The translations under genes were made by a program, and so were the position numbers. Of a stretch of 64,000 nucleotides of DNA, positions 18,098 through 26,217 are shown in pieces. The DNA is taken from contig JACDGV010000011.1 in the NCBI GenBank assembly GCA_013821425.1, forward strand, positions 30,342 to 94,341, in the 5' to 3' direction. The notes below the pieces were generated by a model. That model made no database searches. It was not told the DNA's origin and saw only the letters and a program-made list of their open reading frames with translations. This stretch comes from Nitrosospira sp. Lineage in GTDB: Bacteria > Pseudomonadota > Gammaproteobacteria > Burkholderiales > Nitrosomonadaceae. Positions within the stretch are counted from its first letter, which is position 1; each line of letters starts with the position of its first letter.

Positions 18098-18745
18098 TCA
18101 ATTTATATTAACCAATGCACCCTTGATATTGGTCTGTGCATTTGCTTCGATCTTGATTTGCGAGTTGGCTGTGATATCTACATTGGCCCGGGATTTCAGT
18201 TCGATGCCCACGGCGCTCAAGGTGATTTTTCCGCTTTGAGACGTTATTGAGATGTCTCCTGCTGCCTCGATCAAGATCTTGTTTCCCGAGGTCTCGATTG
18301 TTATTTTGTTATTGCCAGTCTTATCGATGATCTCAATACTCTCCGATCCCGAGCGATCGCAAAGACGGATGACATGGCCGCTGCGCGACTTGATGCCACG
18401 GTTATTATTTGCCCCATCCGAGTTGTTTTCATGCGCCTGATCTTTGCCGTTCCATAGAGAACCCACCACATACGGATGTTCGATACTGCCATGCTCGAAG
18501 GCGACCAGGACTTCGTCATCTACCTCGGGCAAAAAGTATATGCCGCGGCCATTGCCGGCCATGGGAGTCGCCACGCGTGCCCAGTTGCTGTCCTCATCTG
18601 GACTCAACCAGGGAAAGCGTACCTTGACTCGATGCATGTTATCCGGATCCTGATTGTTTGTTACGATGCCAACCACAATCCCATAACATTTGCTATCCGT
18701 ATTTTGATAGGCGAGCAAACCGCCCAGTATGTCTGCATGGTTCAT
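18098..18745 (-). CDS. gpV/VgrG-like spike tip protein
   Basis: A 215-residue protein with the OB-fold of baseplate protein V and VgrG: GIVVGIVTNNQDPDNMHRVK, VRFPWLSPDEDSNWARVATP and GNGRGIYFLPEVDDEVLVAFE. The C-terminal part turns into short repeated beta strands (ITIETSGNKILIEAAGDISI), the beta-helix needle of the spike. It would form the membrane-piercing tip with the gpD-like partner. Afp8 and Pvc8 carry both parts in one chain; here they are two genes overlapping by ATGA. No PAAR cap gene is seen in the operon, so this needle may act without one or use a PAAR encoded elsewhere. Confidence 0.9.
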   Translation of the reverse strand: MNHADILGGLLAYQNTDSKCYGIVVGIVTNNQDPDNMHRVKVRFPWLSPDEDSNWARVATPMAGNGRGIYFLPEVDDEVLVAFEHGSIEHPYVVGSLWNGKDQAHENNSDGANNNRGIKSRSGHVIRLCDRSGSESIEIIDKTGNNKITIETSGNKILIEAAGDISITSQSGKITLSAVGIELKSRANVDITANSQIKIEANAQTNIKGALVNIN

Positions 18746-19815
18746 GTTGCATTTCTCCGTGCAAAAATGGCCGTGCGGTACCCCTTACTCATTGAAAAGC
18801 GATGATCAGCGGAACAGACGTAATAGGGACCGCTGAACCGAACCCCAATTCCTTCGACATTGACCACCGTTCCAGCCCGTAAGCGTGGGTCGCCGATGCA
18901 TAATCCTTCGGCTCTAATGTAGTCAAGTGCTACCTCAGAGAGTGCCTGCTTCGCCAGTTGATCCGCCTCGTCCTGACTTTGCACGGGCATGGTGACTCGG
19001 GTACCTCCGGTACCTGAAAAACGTTCACGAACATTTGCGGGGCCTGAAACCGTTCCTCCCATCTTTCGGGGTTCTTCCCCGGCGGACGAACGTGCAACGA
19101 TTTCTTTCTTTTCTTTTGGGTTCCAGCCGCGTACGGTGAATTCTTCTATTTGACTCATTGTTGTCATTCGTGGGCGGAATTCAAGCAATTCAATATCTCT
19201 TCTCAATGTAAGCGTGGCTTCTTCCTGGATCTTGCGGGGACGGAACAGGAGCGTGCGATCATTTATGACCAGCTCGTATCCAATAAGACGGGCGCGTCCG
19301 ATCAGGAAATCGTAATCGGTCTGGTTGTGTTGCAACACATACGGCAACACAACTCCGGTGTCTTCCGTTTCAGCCTGTAACGTTGCTTGCGTCGCCAATT
19401 GGTTTGCTATGGCGCTGTCCTTCAGATTGGTGTATGACCTGGTTTTTCGTTGCCGCATCAACCTGTGCCGCCGGTCATACCCTCGCACGGTAAGAATAGG
19501 TGTACGTCCTTCAGGAAAGTATGGCTCAAGTGCGGTGATCTCCCCACTAAAAAGTGTTTCAAGATGATTGTGATATCCCATAGTAATTTTGACCGGGTTG
19601 CCTTCCTGAAATAGCTCGTCGTCTATCCACTTTACTTTCGATTCCGCCGAATTCCATGCGGAAATCGAGAGTGCAAACATGCTCATGGCATCCACATCAT
19701 CAAGCACCTGAAGGGAGATCAGATCAGCGGTAATTGCATCAATCGATTTCTCGGAACCGTTGATATGGACGCCGAATTCCGGTGTGAGTGTTTCGAATTC
19801 GTCTCTGGCGGTCAT
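18742..19815 (-). CDS. gpD-like (late control D) spike hub protein
   Basis: About 357 residues from ATG 19815 (MTARDEFETLTPEF). The longer frame to 19914 would overlap the LysM gene, so I use the inner start, which lies 16 bases after that gene. Family marks are LFSGEITALEPYFPEGRTPIL and VRGYDRRHRLMRQRKTRSY, then the QHNQTDYDFLIGRARLIGYEL segment and the C-terminal GTVVNVEGIGVRFSGPYYV. It should make the trimeric hub that holds the gpV-like needle and joins it to the inner tube. Confidence 0.88.
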   Translation of the reverse strand: MTARDEFETLTPEFGVHINGSEKSIDAITADLISLQVLDDVDAMSMFALSISAWNSAESKVKWIDDELFQEGNPVKITMGYHNHLETLFSGEITALEPYFPEGRTPILTVRGYDRRHRLMRQRKTRSYTNLKDSAIANQLATQATLQAETEDTGVVLPYVLQHNQTDYDFLIGRARLIGYELVINDRTLLFRPRKIQEEATLTLRRDIELLEFRPRMTTMSQIEEFTVRGWNPKEKKEIVARSSAGEEPRKMGGTVSGPANVRERFSGTGGTRVTMPVQSQDEADQLAKQALSEVALDYIRAEGLCIGDPRLRAGTVVNVEGIGVRFSGPYYVCSADHRFSMSKGYRTAIFARRNAT

Positions 19816-19831
19816 CGCAATGTTTACCTTT

Positions 19832-20560
19832 TCACGCGTTGCGAATAGCAGGCAATACGAGCACGGCACCCGGATTAAGGTCCGCCGGATTGTCGATGCC
19901 ATTAGCCAAAGCAATGGGCCGCCACTTGCCAGGGTCGCCGTATTCGTGCATTGCTATGGAGGCCAGTGTCTGGCCGCGCTTAACCACCCACACCTTGGCG
20001 ACATCGGCCGACATTAAATTTTGATCTTTCAGGTCCTGTGTATTTGGTGTCCACGCTTTGAATGTACAAGTTGCGGTAGCGCGGACCGGGGTGCCGTTCT
20101 CCAAAAAAAGATTGAACTGCAAAGCCAGGTTTTCCAATACACCTTGAAAAAACCCCTTCATGTTCCCCATTTTGCCCCATGTGAGCCTACATACCGGGGG
20201 TCGATGCTTGGTATCTATGACGTGAGTTAGCTTAATCAGCCTGTCCGTAACCTCACGTACGCTCTTCTTTTCTTCACGTGGACGGTCGTTATCATACGAA
20301 TCCAGGAACAATTCGACATTAAGTGTGCTAGGTTCGATGGCGCCAGCATGATGGAGCTCTGGGGAATCACGTTTTGTTACTCCCTGAGGCGGCCATGCAA
20401 CGGTGCGTGTTACTGTCAAACGGTTGGGATTGAACATCTTCACACCGTTATTTTTGAAGTCGCTACTGCAGATAATTTTGTTGTCGAAATTAGTAGGATT
20501 GAACTGAGGAAGCCCGGCGCCTGGTTCTTCAGCCAGAATCTCCAGTTGTGCTACATCCAT
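19832..20560 (-). CDS. LysM-domain eCIS protein (Afp7/Pvc7-like, gp53-like)
   Basis: A 242-residue protein. The N-terminal two thirds is the family-specific tail-associated domain (LTVTRTVAWPPQGVTK and NVELFLDSYDN). The C-terminus is a LysM module (VWVVKRGQTLASIAMHEYGD and PGKWRPIALANGIDNPADLN), which in contractile systems links the hub to the tube. It is not secreted: there is no signal peptide. It sits immediately upstream of the gpD-like gene and overlaps the end of the 937-residue gene by ten bases. Confidence 0.9.
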   Translation of the reverse strand: MDVAQLEILAEEPGAGLPQFNPTNFDNKIICSSDFKNNGVKMFNPNRLTVTRTVAWPPQGVTKRDSPELHHAGAIEPSTLNVELFLDSYDNDRPREEKKSVREVTDRLIKLTHVIDTKHRPPVCRLTWGKMGNMKGFFQGVLENLALQFNLFLENGTPVRATATCTFKAWTPNTQDLKDQNLMSADVAKVWVVKRGQTLASIAMHEYGDPGKWRPIALANGIDNPADLNPGAVLVLPAIRNA

Positions 20561-23364
20561 TTTGTCAGTCCTCGTCTTTCCTGCTCAATCACAAGCTGCT
20601 CTGCCATAATCCGCCAGGTTTGCTCAGCGATTTCCTCTGGATCAATTACTCCTGAATCGGGCTTGGCAGCAGATCCCATTTGATCAGGCGAGCCTCGTGT
20701 ATTGGCTTGGGCTGACTCTTCATTCGACGGCGATACCAAGCCATAATGTTCCTGGGGAGGAGCCGGATGAGGGATAATGTTGCTTGCTTTATCCGGATTA
20801 CGCATGAGCTTGTTCTCCGCACGCCGCACGATTGCAAGTGGCCGCTCGCTATTTCCTTGTACCCCAGGACTATGCTGCGCTGTTAACCCATGAACAGGAG
20901 CAATGGCAAATCGGTAGATGGACGCATGAGCTTCAGCGGTTTTTGCGATGTTCGAATTACTTAGGCTCATGCGTGCAGTTTCGGCCGGCAGTGTAGGCGC
21001 CCGCATAGTTTGCCTCGACACTGCATAGGGTAATCTCATAGGCATCAAACCCGGACCAGCGTGTAAACGCTGAATCATGGTCCGGGAGACTGAAGCGGTG
21101 GGGGACACATTTAAGATTGTGGGGAGCAGACGGGCCGCGGGTTTGAGGAGGACAGCTACAGCGTGAGGGGCGTTTTTTTTTGGCTGAAAATCCGTCGGTG
21201 TTATGGAAGTTGCTCCCTGGCTACCATCGATAACGTCCCGGCTGTTCGTGGTAGTTATTTGTTCGTTGGAATTGCTGATGATGTTAGCTAGTGAAAAGTC
21301 TGTTGACGGAGTTTGACCTGCTTTCCGCAAGATATAAGGAGCACTCGGTCCCGTATGGTATCTACCTGGCGTTGCTGCGCCGGAGCCTGCAATAGCGTCG
21401 CGCCAAAGGTGTAACGTCCCGGAACGGTTTTGACCGCCTACGACGCGCGGGGCGTAAGTTCCTGATGCCACCGCTTCTAATTGTCTGCGCAATATGGGTC
21501 TTGATGGATGAATAGTCCGATGAAATGGTAGAGGCGCAGGTAGCAGCAGTGCTGATTCATTAGACTCCGTGGCATAATGCCGCGTGCTGAACCTCTCGAT
21601 AGGCGGACGGGTTGATATTGCATTACGATGCACGGCTAAGGGATCTGTTTTGTCTGGTAAGCGTTGCACGGCGGGTTGACTCACTGTGACATAAGTACGA
21701 AGTCCTGATTCCAAGTCGTGCATATTATGTGCGGACCCCGACCCCAACTCGGCATCGGGGATAGTGTGGTTTGCAGGCGATGAAATGCGCTTCGCTATAA
21801 CAGCGGATGCCAAACCATTCCTTGTGCCAGCAGTGCGCTGTACGAATGTTTCACGTAATCCCAGGGCTCCATGGCATAGTCGCGCCGATTGCCCATGAGT
21901 TTGCTTCCGTTGAAGCGACTGCTGCCGAGGTAATGCAGGGGGCGGAAGGAAATCGCCTGCAGTGCCAGGAAGGGAATGAGAAGCGGGCAACGCCGATCCT
22001 GTCGTGAGAGAAAGCGCTGCCCGATGAAGCGGTATATTCCCTGGCAAATCCTGAGCGCCGGCCCCGCTGCCAGTGGCAGGCAAATATTGTGTTGAGCGAC
22101 GCAACACATGACCTATAAGGGTTGGAGAGGCTGGAACACTATTGCCGGTCTGGGGGTTCCCTGCTGGAGAAAGGCTAAGGAGCCCTGGGCTTTGCGATTC
22201 AGGCGCAGCATCTGGTGTTAATCGAGACCCAGCCAGAATATGGATCGGGACTTGCCGGGGCGCAGCCTTCCTTTCAGAAAGATTGCGGTGTACGGGACTT
22301 CTTCTAATCGTCTCCGAGATCGCGGGCAGGCCTGCCGGACGCAGCTCTGGATGTAAGGATTTTTCCGCCTGGCCTGAGCCGAGGGCTTGCGATTGTCTTA
22401 GAAGGACCATTGAACTCGGGGTTGCTGGGCCTTGCGTTAAGGGGACATGCTGATAAATCTGTAAGTCAGCTGGGTGCTGAGATACAACTAGTGCCGTACG
22501 AGCCAACACGCTCCTTGAAGTAACGCCTGATAAGGATGGCTTCCCTCTGCCTACATGTATCGGATCCGCGGTGGGAAGTAGTAGGGGTGGCGCTGCCCCG
22601 GTGGATAATGACGCTCGAGCGAGTGAGGTGGCATGAGCAAACGGCCGGGAGGGGTCGAGAAGCGTTATCTTCCCTGCAATTTGCTTCAAAGACCTGATAG
22701 GTGATGGCTCATATTCGTGTGCCGGTCCGGAAACCCCGCGGGTGGATGCTAATCGGCGGATGGAGCCATACTCTGGAGCAATGGCAAGCGAAAGACCGAG
22801 CTCTTTGCGGGACGTCAGCTTGGGGCCACCTTTATCTGGCGAGCTATTTCCGCCGATCAGGCTACCTGAGGCGGGCACGTCGGGCGCGACAATTGATCGC
22901 CTGAGAGGAAAGGGAGAGTCTCCCTTTCCGAGCGGCACTTTCCTGGACAGCATGGAACGGGTAGCTTCGCCAATAGGTGCAGTCGATAGCGCGCCGGGAC
23001 CAAAGCTTCCCACGGTCCTCCGAGCCACCACATCGTCCGAGCGTGAGTGCCGTGTGGGCAGAAGCTCGGGCAAGTCATGCTTCGTCGCTACGCTCCTGTA
23101 GCGTTGCCTTCCATATTGACTGGGCGCAAAAACAAATCCGATGGTATTGGCTCGGGACCCGCCTTGATTGACTCGACGGCCAATCATGCCATTTGCAAAT
23201 GATGAGTGGCGGTTGTATATCGTCAGCAAACCATTTTGCCTTCGGTGCATAACCTGATTGCTCGTGGAAAGATTGGCGCTAGTATGACTTTCCCATGTCC
23301 TGAAGCCGAGTGATCCGGGATTTCTCCAGGAATTGTTCTGCTCAGGTGTTGGCGAATCTTGCAT
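20551..23364 (-). CDS. 937-residue disordered eCIS-cluster protein, function unknown
   Basis: No enzyme or structural family is recognised. The protein is rich in Ser, Arg, Pro, Ala and Leu, almost free of long hydrophobic runs, and looks disordered for the first 900 residues. Short phrases recur loosely (LP..., SxSLARxxL, xLRRx). The only ordered-looking part is the last 30 residues (DPEEIAEQTWRIMAEQLVIE), an amphipathic helix ending in ERRGL, the kind of helix found at the end of large eCIS-cluster proteins in this gene position. It is encoded between tube protein 2 and the LysM protein. Candidate roles are a length-setting (tape-measure-like) or cargo-scaffold protein inside the tube, since no other tape measure is evident. 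Confidence 0.7.
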   Translation of the reverse strand: MQDSPTPEQNNSWRNPGSLGFRTWESHTSANLSTSNQVMHRRQNGLLTIYNRHSSFANGMIGRRVNQGGSRANTIGFVFAPSQYGRQRYRSVATKHDLPELLPTRHSRSDDVVARRTVGSFGPGALSTAPIGEATRSMLSRKVPLGKGDSPFPLRRSIVAPDVPASGSLIGGNSSPDKGGPKLTSRKELGLSLAIAPEYGSIRRLASTRGVSGPAHEYEPSPIRSLKQIAGKITLLDPSRPFAHATSLARASLSTGAAPPLLLPTADPIHVGRGKPSLSGVTSRSVLARTALVVSQHPADLQIYQHVPLTQGPATPSSMVLLRQSQALGSGQAEKSLHPELRPAGLPAISETIRRSPVHRNLSERKAAPRQVPIHILAGSRLTPDAAPESQSPGLLSLSPAGNPQTGNSVPASPTLIGHVLRRSTQYLPATGSGAGAQDLPGNIPLHRAALSLTTGSALPASHSLPGTAGDFLPPPALPRQQSLQRKQTHGQSARLCHGALGLRETFVQRTAGTRNGLASAVIAKRISSPANHTIPDAELGSGSAHNMHDLESGLRTYVTVSQPAVQRLPDKTDPLAVHRNAISTRPPIERFSTRHYATESNESALLLPAPLPFHRTIHPSRPILRRQLEAVASGTYAPRVVGGQNRSGTLHLWRDAIAGSGAATPGRYHTGPSAPYILRKAGQTPSTDFSLANIISNSNEQITTTNSRDVIDGSQGATSITPTDFQPKKNAPHAVAVLLKPAARLLPTILNVSPTASVSRTMIQRLHAGPGLMPMRLPYAVSRQTMRAPTLPAETARMSLSNSNIAKTAEAHASIYRFAIAPVHGLTAQHSPGVQGNSERPLAIVRRAENKLMRNPDKASNIIPHPAPPQEHYGLVSPSNEESAQANTRGSPDQMGSAAKPDSGVIDPEEIAEQTWRIMAEQLVIEQERRGLTKWM

Positions 23365-23403
23365 ATCGTCTTAATGAGTTTATTTCAGATTATGATGCGA
23401 TCT

Positions 23404-23847
23404 TTATAAAGCAAAATACCCACGGTGCACTAATTCAAGCGATTCGAACGCGACTGCCGAGTTACTCGCACGCAAATCGGGACCAGTCCATTTTACTGGG
23501 CAGGCGTCCTTAAAACCCCAGGTCATCAAGTCGCCGCCATTTTCGTCCTTAAGCTTGATTGTGATGTTCTTGCGTTTAATCTCTCCCTGCGAGACTGATC
23601 GGTACCAGGTCCAGAGAAAAGTTATATTGCCCAAGCCACGCTTCAGCACGAGGCGGGAGGGAAACTTTGAGGGGCCGGGCAGCTGATGTTCATAATTGTT
23701 GATGCCACCCACGCGTAAAGTCTGAACCTCGGTTTCGAATACCAGGCCGGAAACTTCATTAAATCCCCCCACTGTAGTTTCGCCTGTAACTTCGATGGAG
23801 AAGCGGAAACTCCCATAAGGATCAGGTAGCCTGCTCATAGTTGCCAC
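23404..23847 (-). CDS. Inner tube protein (gp19 family), copy 2
   Basis: A 147-residue tail-tube protein (Afp5-like position). It starts MATMSRLPDPYGSFRFSIEV and has GGFNEVSGLVFETEVQTLR and LVLKRGLGNITFLWTWYR, the family signature shared by gp19 and eCIS tube proteins. It is related to, but diverged from, the tube protein at 24388-24834. In particles of this class the less abundant tube protein usually forms the first ring or rings next to the baseplate. Overlaps the preceding small gene by 13 bases. Confidence 0.92.
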   Translation of the reverse strand: MATMSRLPDPYGSFRFSIEVTGETTVGGFNEVSGLVFETEVQTLRVGGINNYEHQLPGPSKFPSRLVLKRGLGNITFLWTWYRSVSQGEIKRKNITIKLKDENGGDLMTWGFKDACPVKWTGPDLRASNSAVAFESLELVHRGYFAL

Positions 23848-24068
23848 CTATAGTCGTCATCATTTTCTTTCGCCTCGTTCAGGCGCTCATTAATTTTCGC
23901 GATTTCCTGGATCCACAGTTGCCGCTCCATATGGTTCAGATCCATCAAATCTGAATAAGACCAGTGGAAGTGATAAGCAATGTAGGCTACCTCCTCAAAT
24001 ATTTTTTCTGAGGGGTAGCCTAATGCTCCCCCGACCGTTCGACCTCGGCTTGAAAATTCGCGTTGCAT
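23835..24068 (-). CDS. Small DUF6760-like eCIS protein
   Basis: A 77-residue protein, strongly helical, with YPSEKIFEEVAYIAYHFHWS and the Asp-Leu-Asn-His-Met-Glu-Arg stretch that marks the DUF6760 type of small eCIS protein. It overlaps the preceding gene by 49 bases in another frame. No in-frame ATG or GTG start is present nearer to the conserved part, so the ATG at 24068 is kept even though no clear ribosome site precedes it. Function is unknown in the family. Confidence 0.75.
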   Translation of the reverse strand: MQREFSSRGRTVGGALGYPSEKIFEEVAYIAYHFHWSYSDLMDLNHMERQLWIQEIAKINERLNEAKENDDDYRWQL

Positions 24069-24391
24069 TCAGGACAGGTCGCATCAATCCGGTTATGTCC
24101 GCTGGAGTTGATGCGGCGGTACATTTCTTCAAGATATGCAAAGTCCGCCGCAAACAATTGCTCGATGACTCCGGAATTTATTTGTGGCAGGTTCCCCAAT
24201 CGGGTCACGACCCGCGACAAAAGCAGGATCGCCAGATATCCTGGATTGGACTGAACGCGTACGTCCTTCATTGGCGCGATCTCATCTTTTGCTGTCGCGA
24301 GCCTCATTACGCCTTCCTTGTGGATGTCTCCCTCGGAGTCTACGTAACCGTGTGGAAGGGAGAAATTAAATTCTGTTTGCAAGCTCATCAT
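24020..24391 (-). CDS. eCIS tail-assembly protein with CxxC motif
   Basis: A 123-residue protein with the start FNFSLPHGYVDSEGDIHKEG, then VMRLATAKDEIAPMKDVRVQ, AILLLSRVVTRLG and EQLFAADFAYLEEMYRRIN, all typical of the small tail-assembly proteins between tube and sheath genes in eCIS clusters. The C-terminus has CPECNANF, half of a possible zinc knuckle. Role as a tube chaperone or assembly factor is assumed by analogy with phage tails. It overlaps the preceding tube gene by ATGA. Confidence 0.8.
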   Translation of the reverse strand: MMSLQTEFNFSLPHGYVDSEGDIHKEGVMRLATAKDEIAPMKDVRVQSNPGYLAILLLSRVVTRLGNLPQINSGVIEQLFAADFAYLEEMYRRINSSGHNRIDATCPECNANFQAEVERSGEH

Positions 24392-24834
24392 TTCTCTCTT
24401 AGACAGCCTTCATGCGCAAGCTCAAGCGTATCTATTGCCACCTCATTAGCTGTCGCATTGAATGTCGGTCCGGTCCACTTGGTTGGCCAAGCATCGGTGA
24501 TATTCCACCGCGCGGCATCGTTACCCTCAATGTCCATGAGGATAATTGAGATATCCTTTCTGGCATCTTTTTGTTTTCCGTCCACTATGTCCTTGCGCCA
24601 TTTCCACAGGCTTATGTCGTCCGTAACACCTTGCTTTAGGGTAATATTCGAGTATTTATTCAAGCCTGACAGCTTGTGCGTCGTTGTGGCGCCCTTCTGG
24701 TTGCCCTCCCGATAATCTATAGGATCTGTTGATGAATCCAGTCCAGATACTTCACGAAACCCGGCTTTATCATCACCACCGATCTCGACCCGAAACCTGA
24801 ATCCTCGATAAGGATCTTTGCGTGCCATGCTCAT
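24388..24834 (-). CDS. Inner tube protein (gp19 family), copy 1
   Basis: A 148-residue tube protein (Afp1-like). It starts MSMARKDPYRGFRFRVEIGG and carries the family phrases GFREVSGLDSSTDPIDYREG, NITLKQGVTDDISLWKWRKD and the end ATANEVAIDTLELAHEG. It is likely the main stacking subunit of the inner tube, as it is encoded directly after the sheaths. Length fits the family. It is overlapped by the following gene in ATGA fashion, consistent with stoichiometric translation. Confidence 0.93.
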   Translation of the reverse strand: MSMARKDPYRGFRFRVEIGGDDKAGFREVSGLDSSTDPIDYREGNQKGATTTHKLSGLNKYSNITLKQGVTDDISLWKWRKDIVDGKQKDARKDISIILMDIEGNDAARWNITDAWPTKWTGPTFNATANEVAIDTLELAHEGCLREK

Positions 24835-24851
24835 TACCTCCTAAATTATCG

Positions 24852-26186
24852 TCAGACGTTCAACCCAGTCACAGAAAGCATGCTGGCTCTTTGGGTAATA
24901 CGAACAACAATGAACTCCGTGGGGACAGTCGGCGCCAAGCCGACCTCGGCGATCACCTTGCCGGCGTCCCGTGTCTCTAGAGTGTTGGTCTCGGCGTCGC
25001 ATTTCACATAAAACGCCTGCACCGGACTGCTCCCTTTTAATGCTCCCTGATCGAACAGGCTCCGGCAGTAGTCAGTTAAACGTTCTCGGACACGTTCCCA
25101 CAGGCTTGGGTTATTTATCTCATAAACCAGATCATGCATGTTCTGCCTGATCCATCTTGTAAGCGTAAGGAACAGTCGCCGCACATTGACATATGACCAA
25201 TCTGGTTGACCGCTCAAGGTTCTCGCTCCCCAGACGCGAATACCGCGACCGGGAAGGGTGCGCAAACAGTTAACACCGTCCTTATTAAGAAAGCTTTGCT
25301 CTTTATCACTCAAATCCATTGCCAACCTGATGACTCCTTCAAGAAGTTCGTTGGCCGGAGCCTTATGTACCCCGCTCGTTGCGTCGGTTCGAGAATAAAT
25401 GCCCGCAATGTGACCGCAGGGGGGAATCGGCTTAGTAACGAGGGAATCCTTGAACCACATTGTAGAATCAGTGTTATGTGCGGTTTCGCACGGCGTCTTT
25501 ATGTGAGGCCCAATATGGGGATCACCGGCAGGAAAAGATTCATCAACATGGATCCAGGGAAAATATAGTGCGCCATGTTCCGGCGGAAGGTCCTGCCAAT
25601 GCTTGACAGCTTGTTCCACTCTTCGCATATCCGCTGAACTGGCACCCTCGTAACTTTCGAACCCATCCAGAATAGCGAAGCGATCGCCCATTCTGTGGCA
25701 ATGCTCCAATACGGCCGATTGAATTTTTACAATAGCGTCTCGCCCAGTTTCCTGGATAACACGTGACATTGCGTCCGGTACACAGACGAGGTCGATATTT
25801 TCGATATCGTCGAGCACACCCCCAGGTTCGAAACTCCATGCCAACGCCGAACCCATATCTGATGAGTCAGGGTTTTTCGACTTGCTTTGGACAGGCGCTA
25901 CAGCACAGGACTCGCCACCGTTTTCGAAAAACCCCCGCACCGCGTAGCTCAGGTAACCATCGGGAGAGGACTCATACCATTGCTCAAATTGTTGCCAACG
26001 GTCGAGATAACGGATTCCGGACATGCAATCGCTGCTATTCCTTTGTATTGCTCGGGCAAACCCGACGAAAAGGGGGACGCCGGTACGAAACGCCGGTTGT
26101 GTGGGCGTTTCCCGCCGCGTTTCATAGTACACCCCAGGCGTACCGTAGCTGGGGTGTACGCCGAAGTTAGAAGTTCGGATTTCCAC
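24852..26186 (-). CDS. Contractile tail sheath protein, copy 2
   Basis: A 444-residue sheath subunit. Typical marks are HPSYGTPGVYYETRRETPTQ at the N-terminus, SYAVRGFFENGGESCAVAPV near residue 80, KAPANELLEGVIRLAMDLSD, GVNCLRTLPGRGIRVWGART, and a C-terminus in which IAEVGLAPTVPTEFIVVRIT forms the arm that interlocks neighbouring subunits. It is shorter than the sheath next to it and lacks that protein's coiled-coil insertion. Two sheath genes are usual in eCIS clusters; the minor form often caps one end. Confidence 0.93.
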   Translation of the reverse strand: MEIRTSNFGVHPSYGTPGVYYETRRETPTQPAFRTGVPLFVGFARAIQRNSSDCMSGIRYLDRWQQFEQWYESSPDGYLSYAVRGFFENGGESCAVAPVQSKSKNPDSSDMGSALAWSFEPGGVLDDIENIDLVCVPDAMSRVIQETGRDAIVKIQSAVLEHCHRMGDRFAILDGFESYEGASSADMRRVEQAVKHWQDLPPEHGALYFPWIHVDESFPAGDPHIGPHIKTPCETAHNTDSTMWFKDSLVTKPIPPCGHIAGIYSRTDATSGVHKAPANELLEGVIRLAMDLSDKEQSFLNKDGVNCLRTLPGRGIRVWGARTLSGQPDWSYVNVRRLFLTLTRWIRQNMHDLVYEINNPSLWERVRERLTDYCRSLFDQGALKGSSPVQAFYVKCDAETNTLETRDAGKVIAEVGLAPTVPTEFIVVRITQRASMLSVTGLNV

Positions 26187-26217
26187 TAGCGTCCTGGATG
26201 TCTAAAAAACAGAGGGA

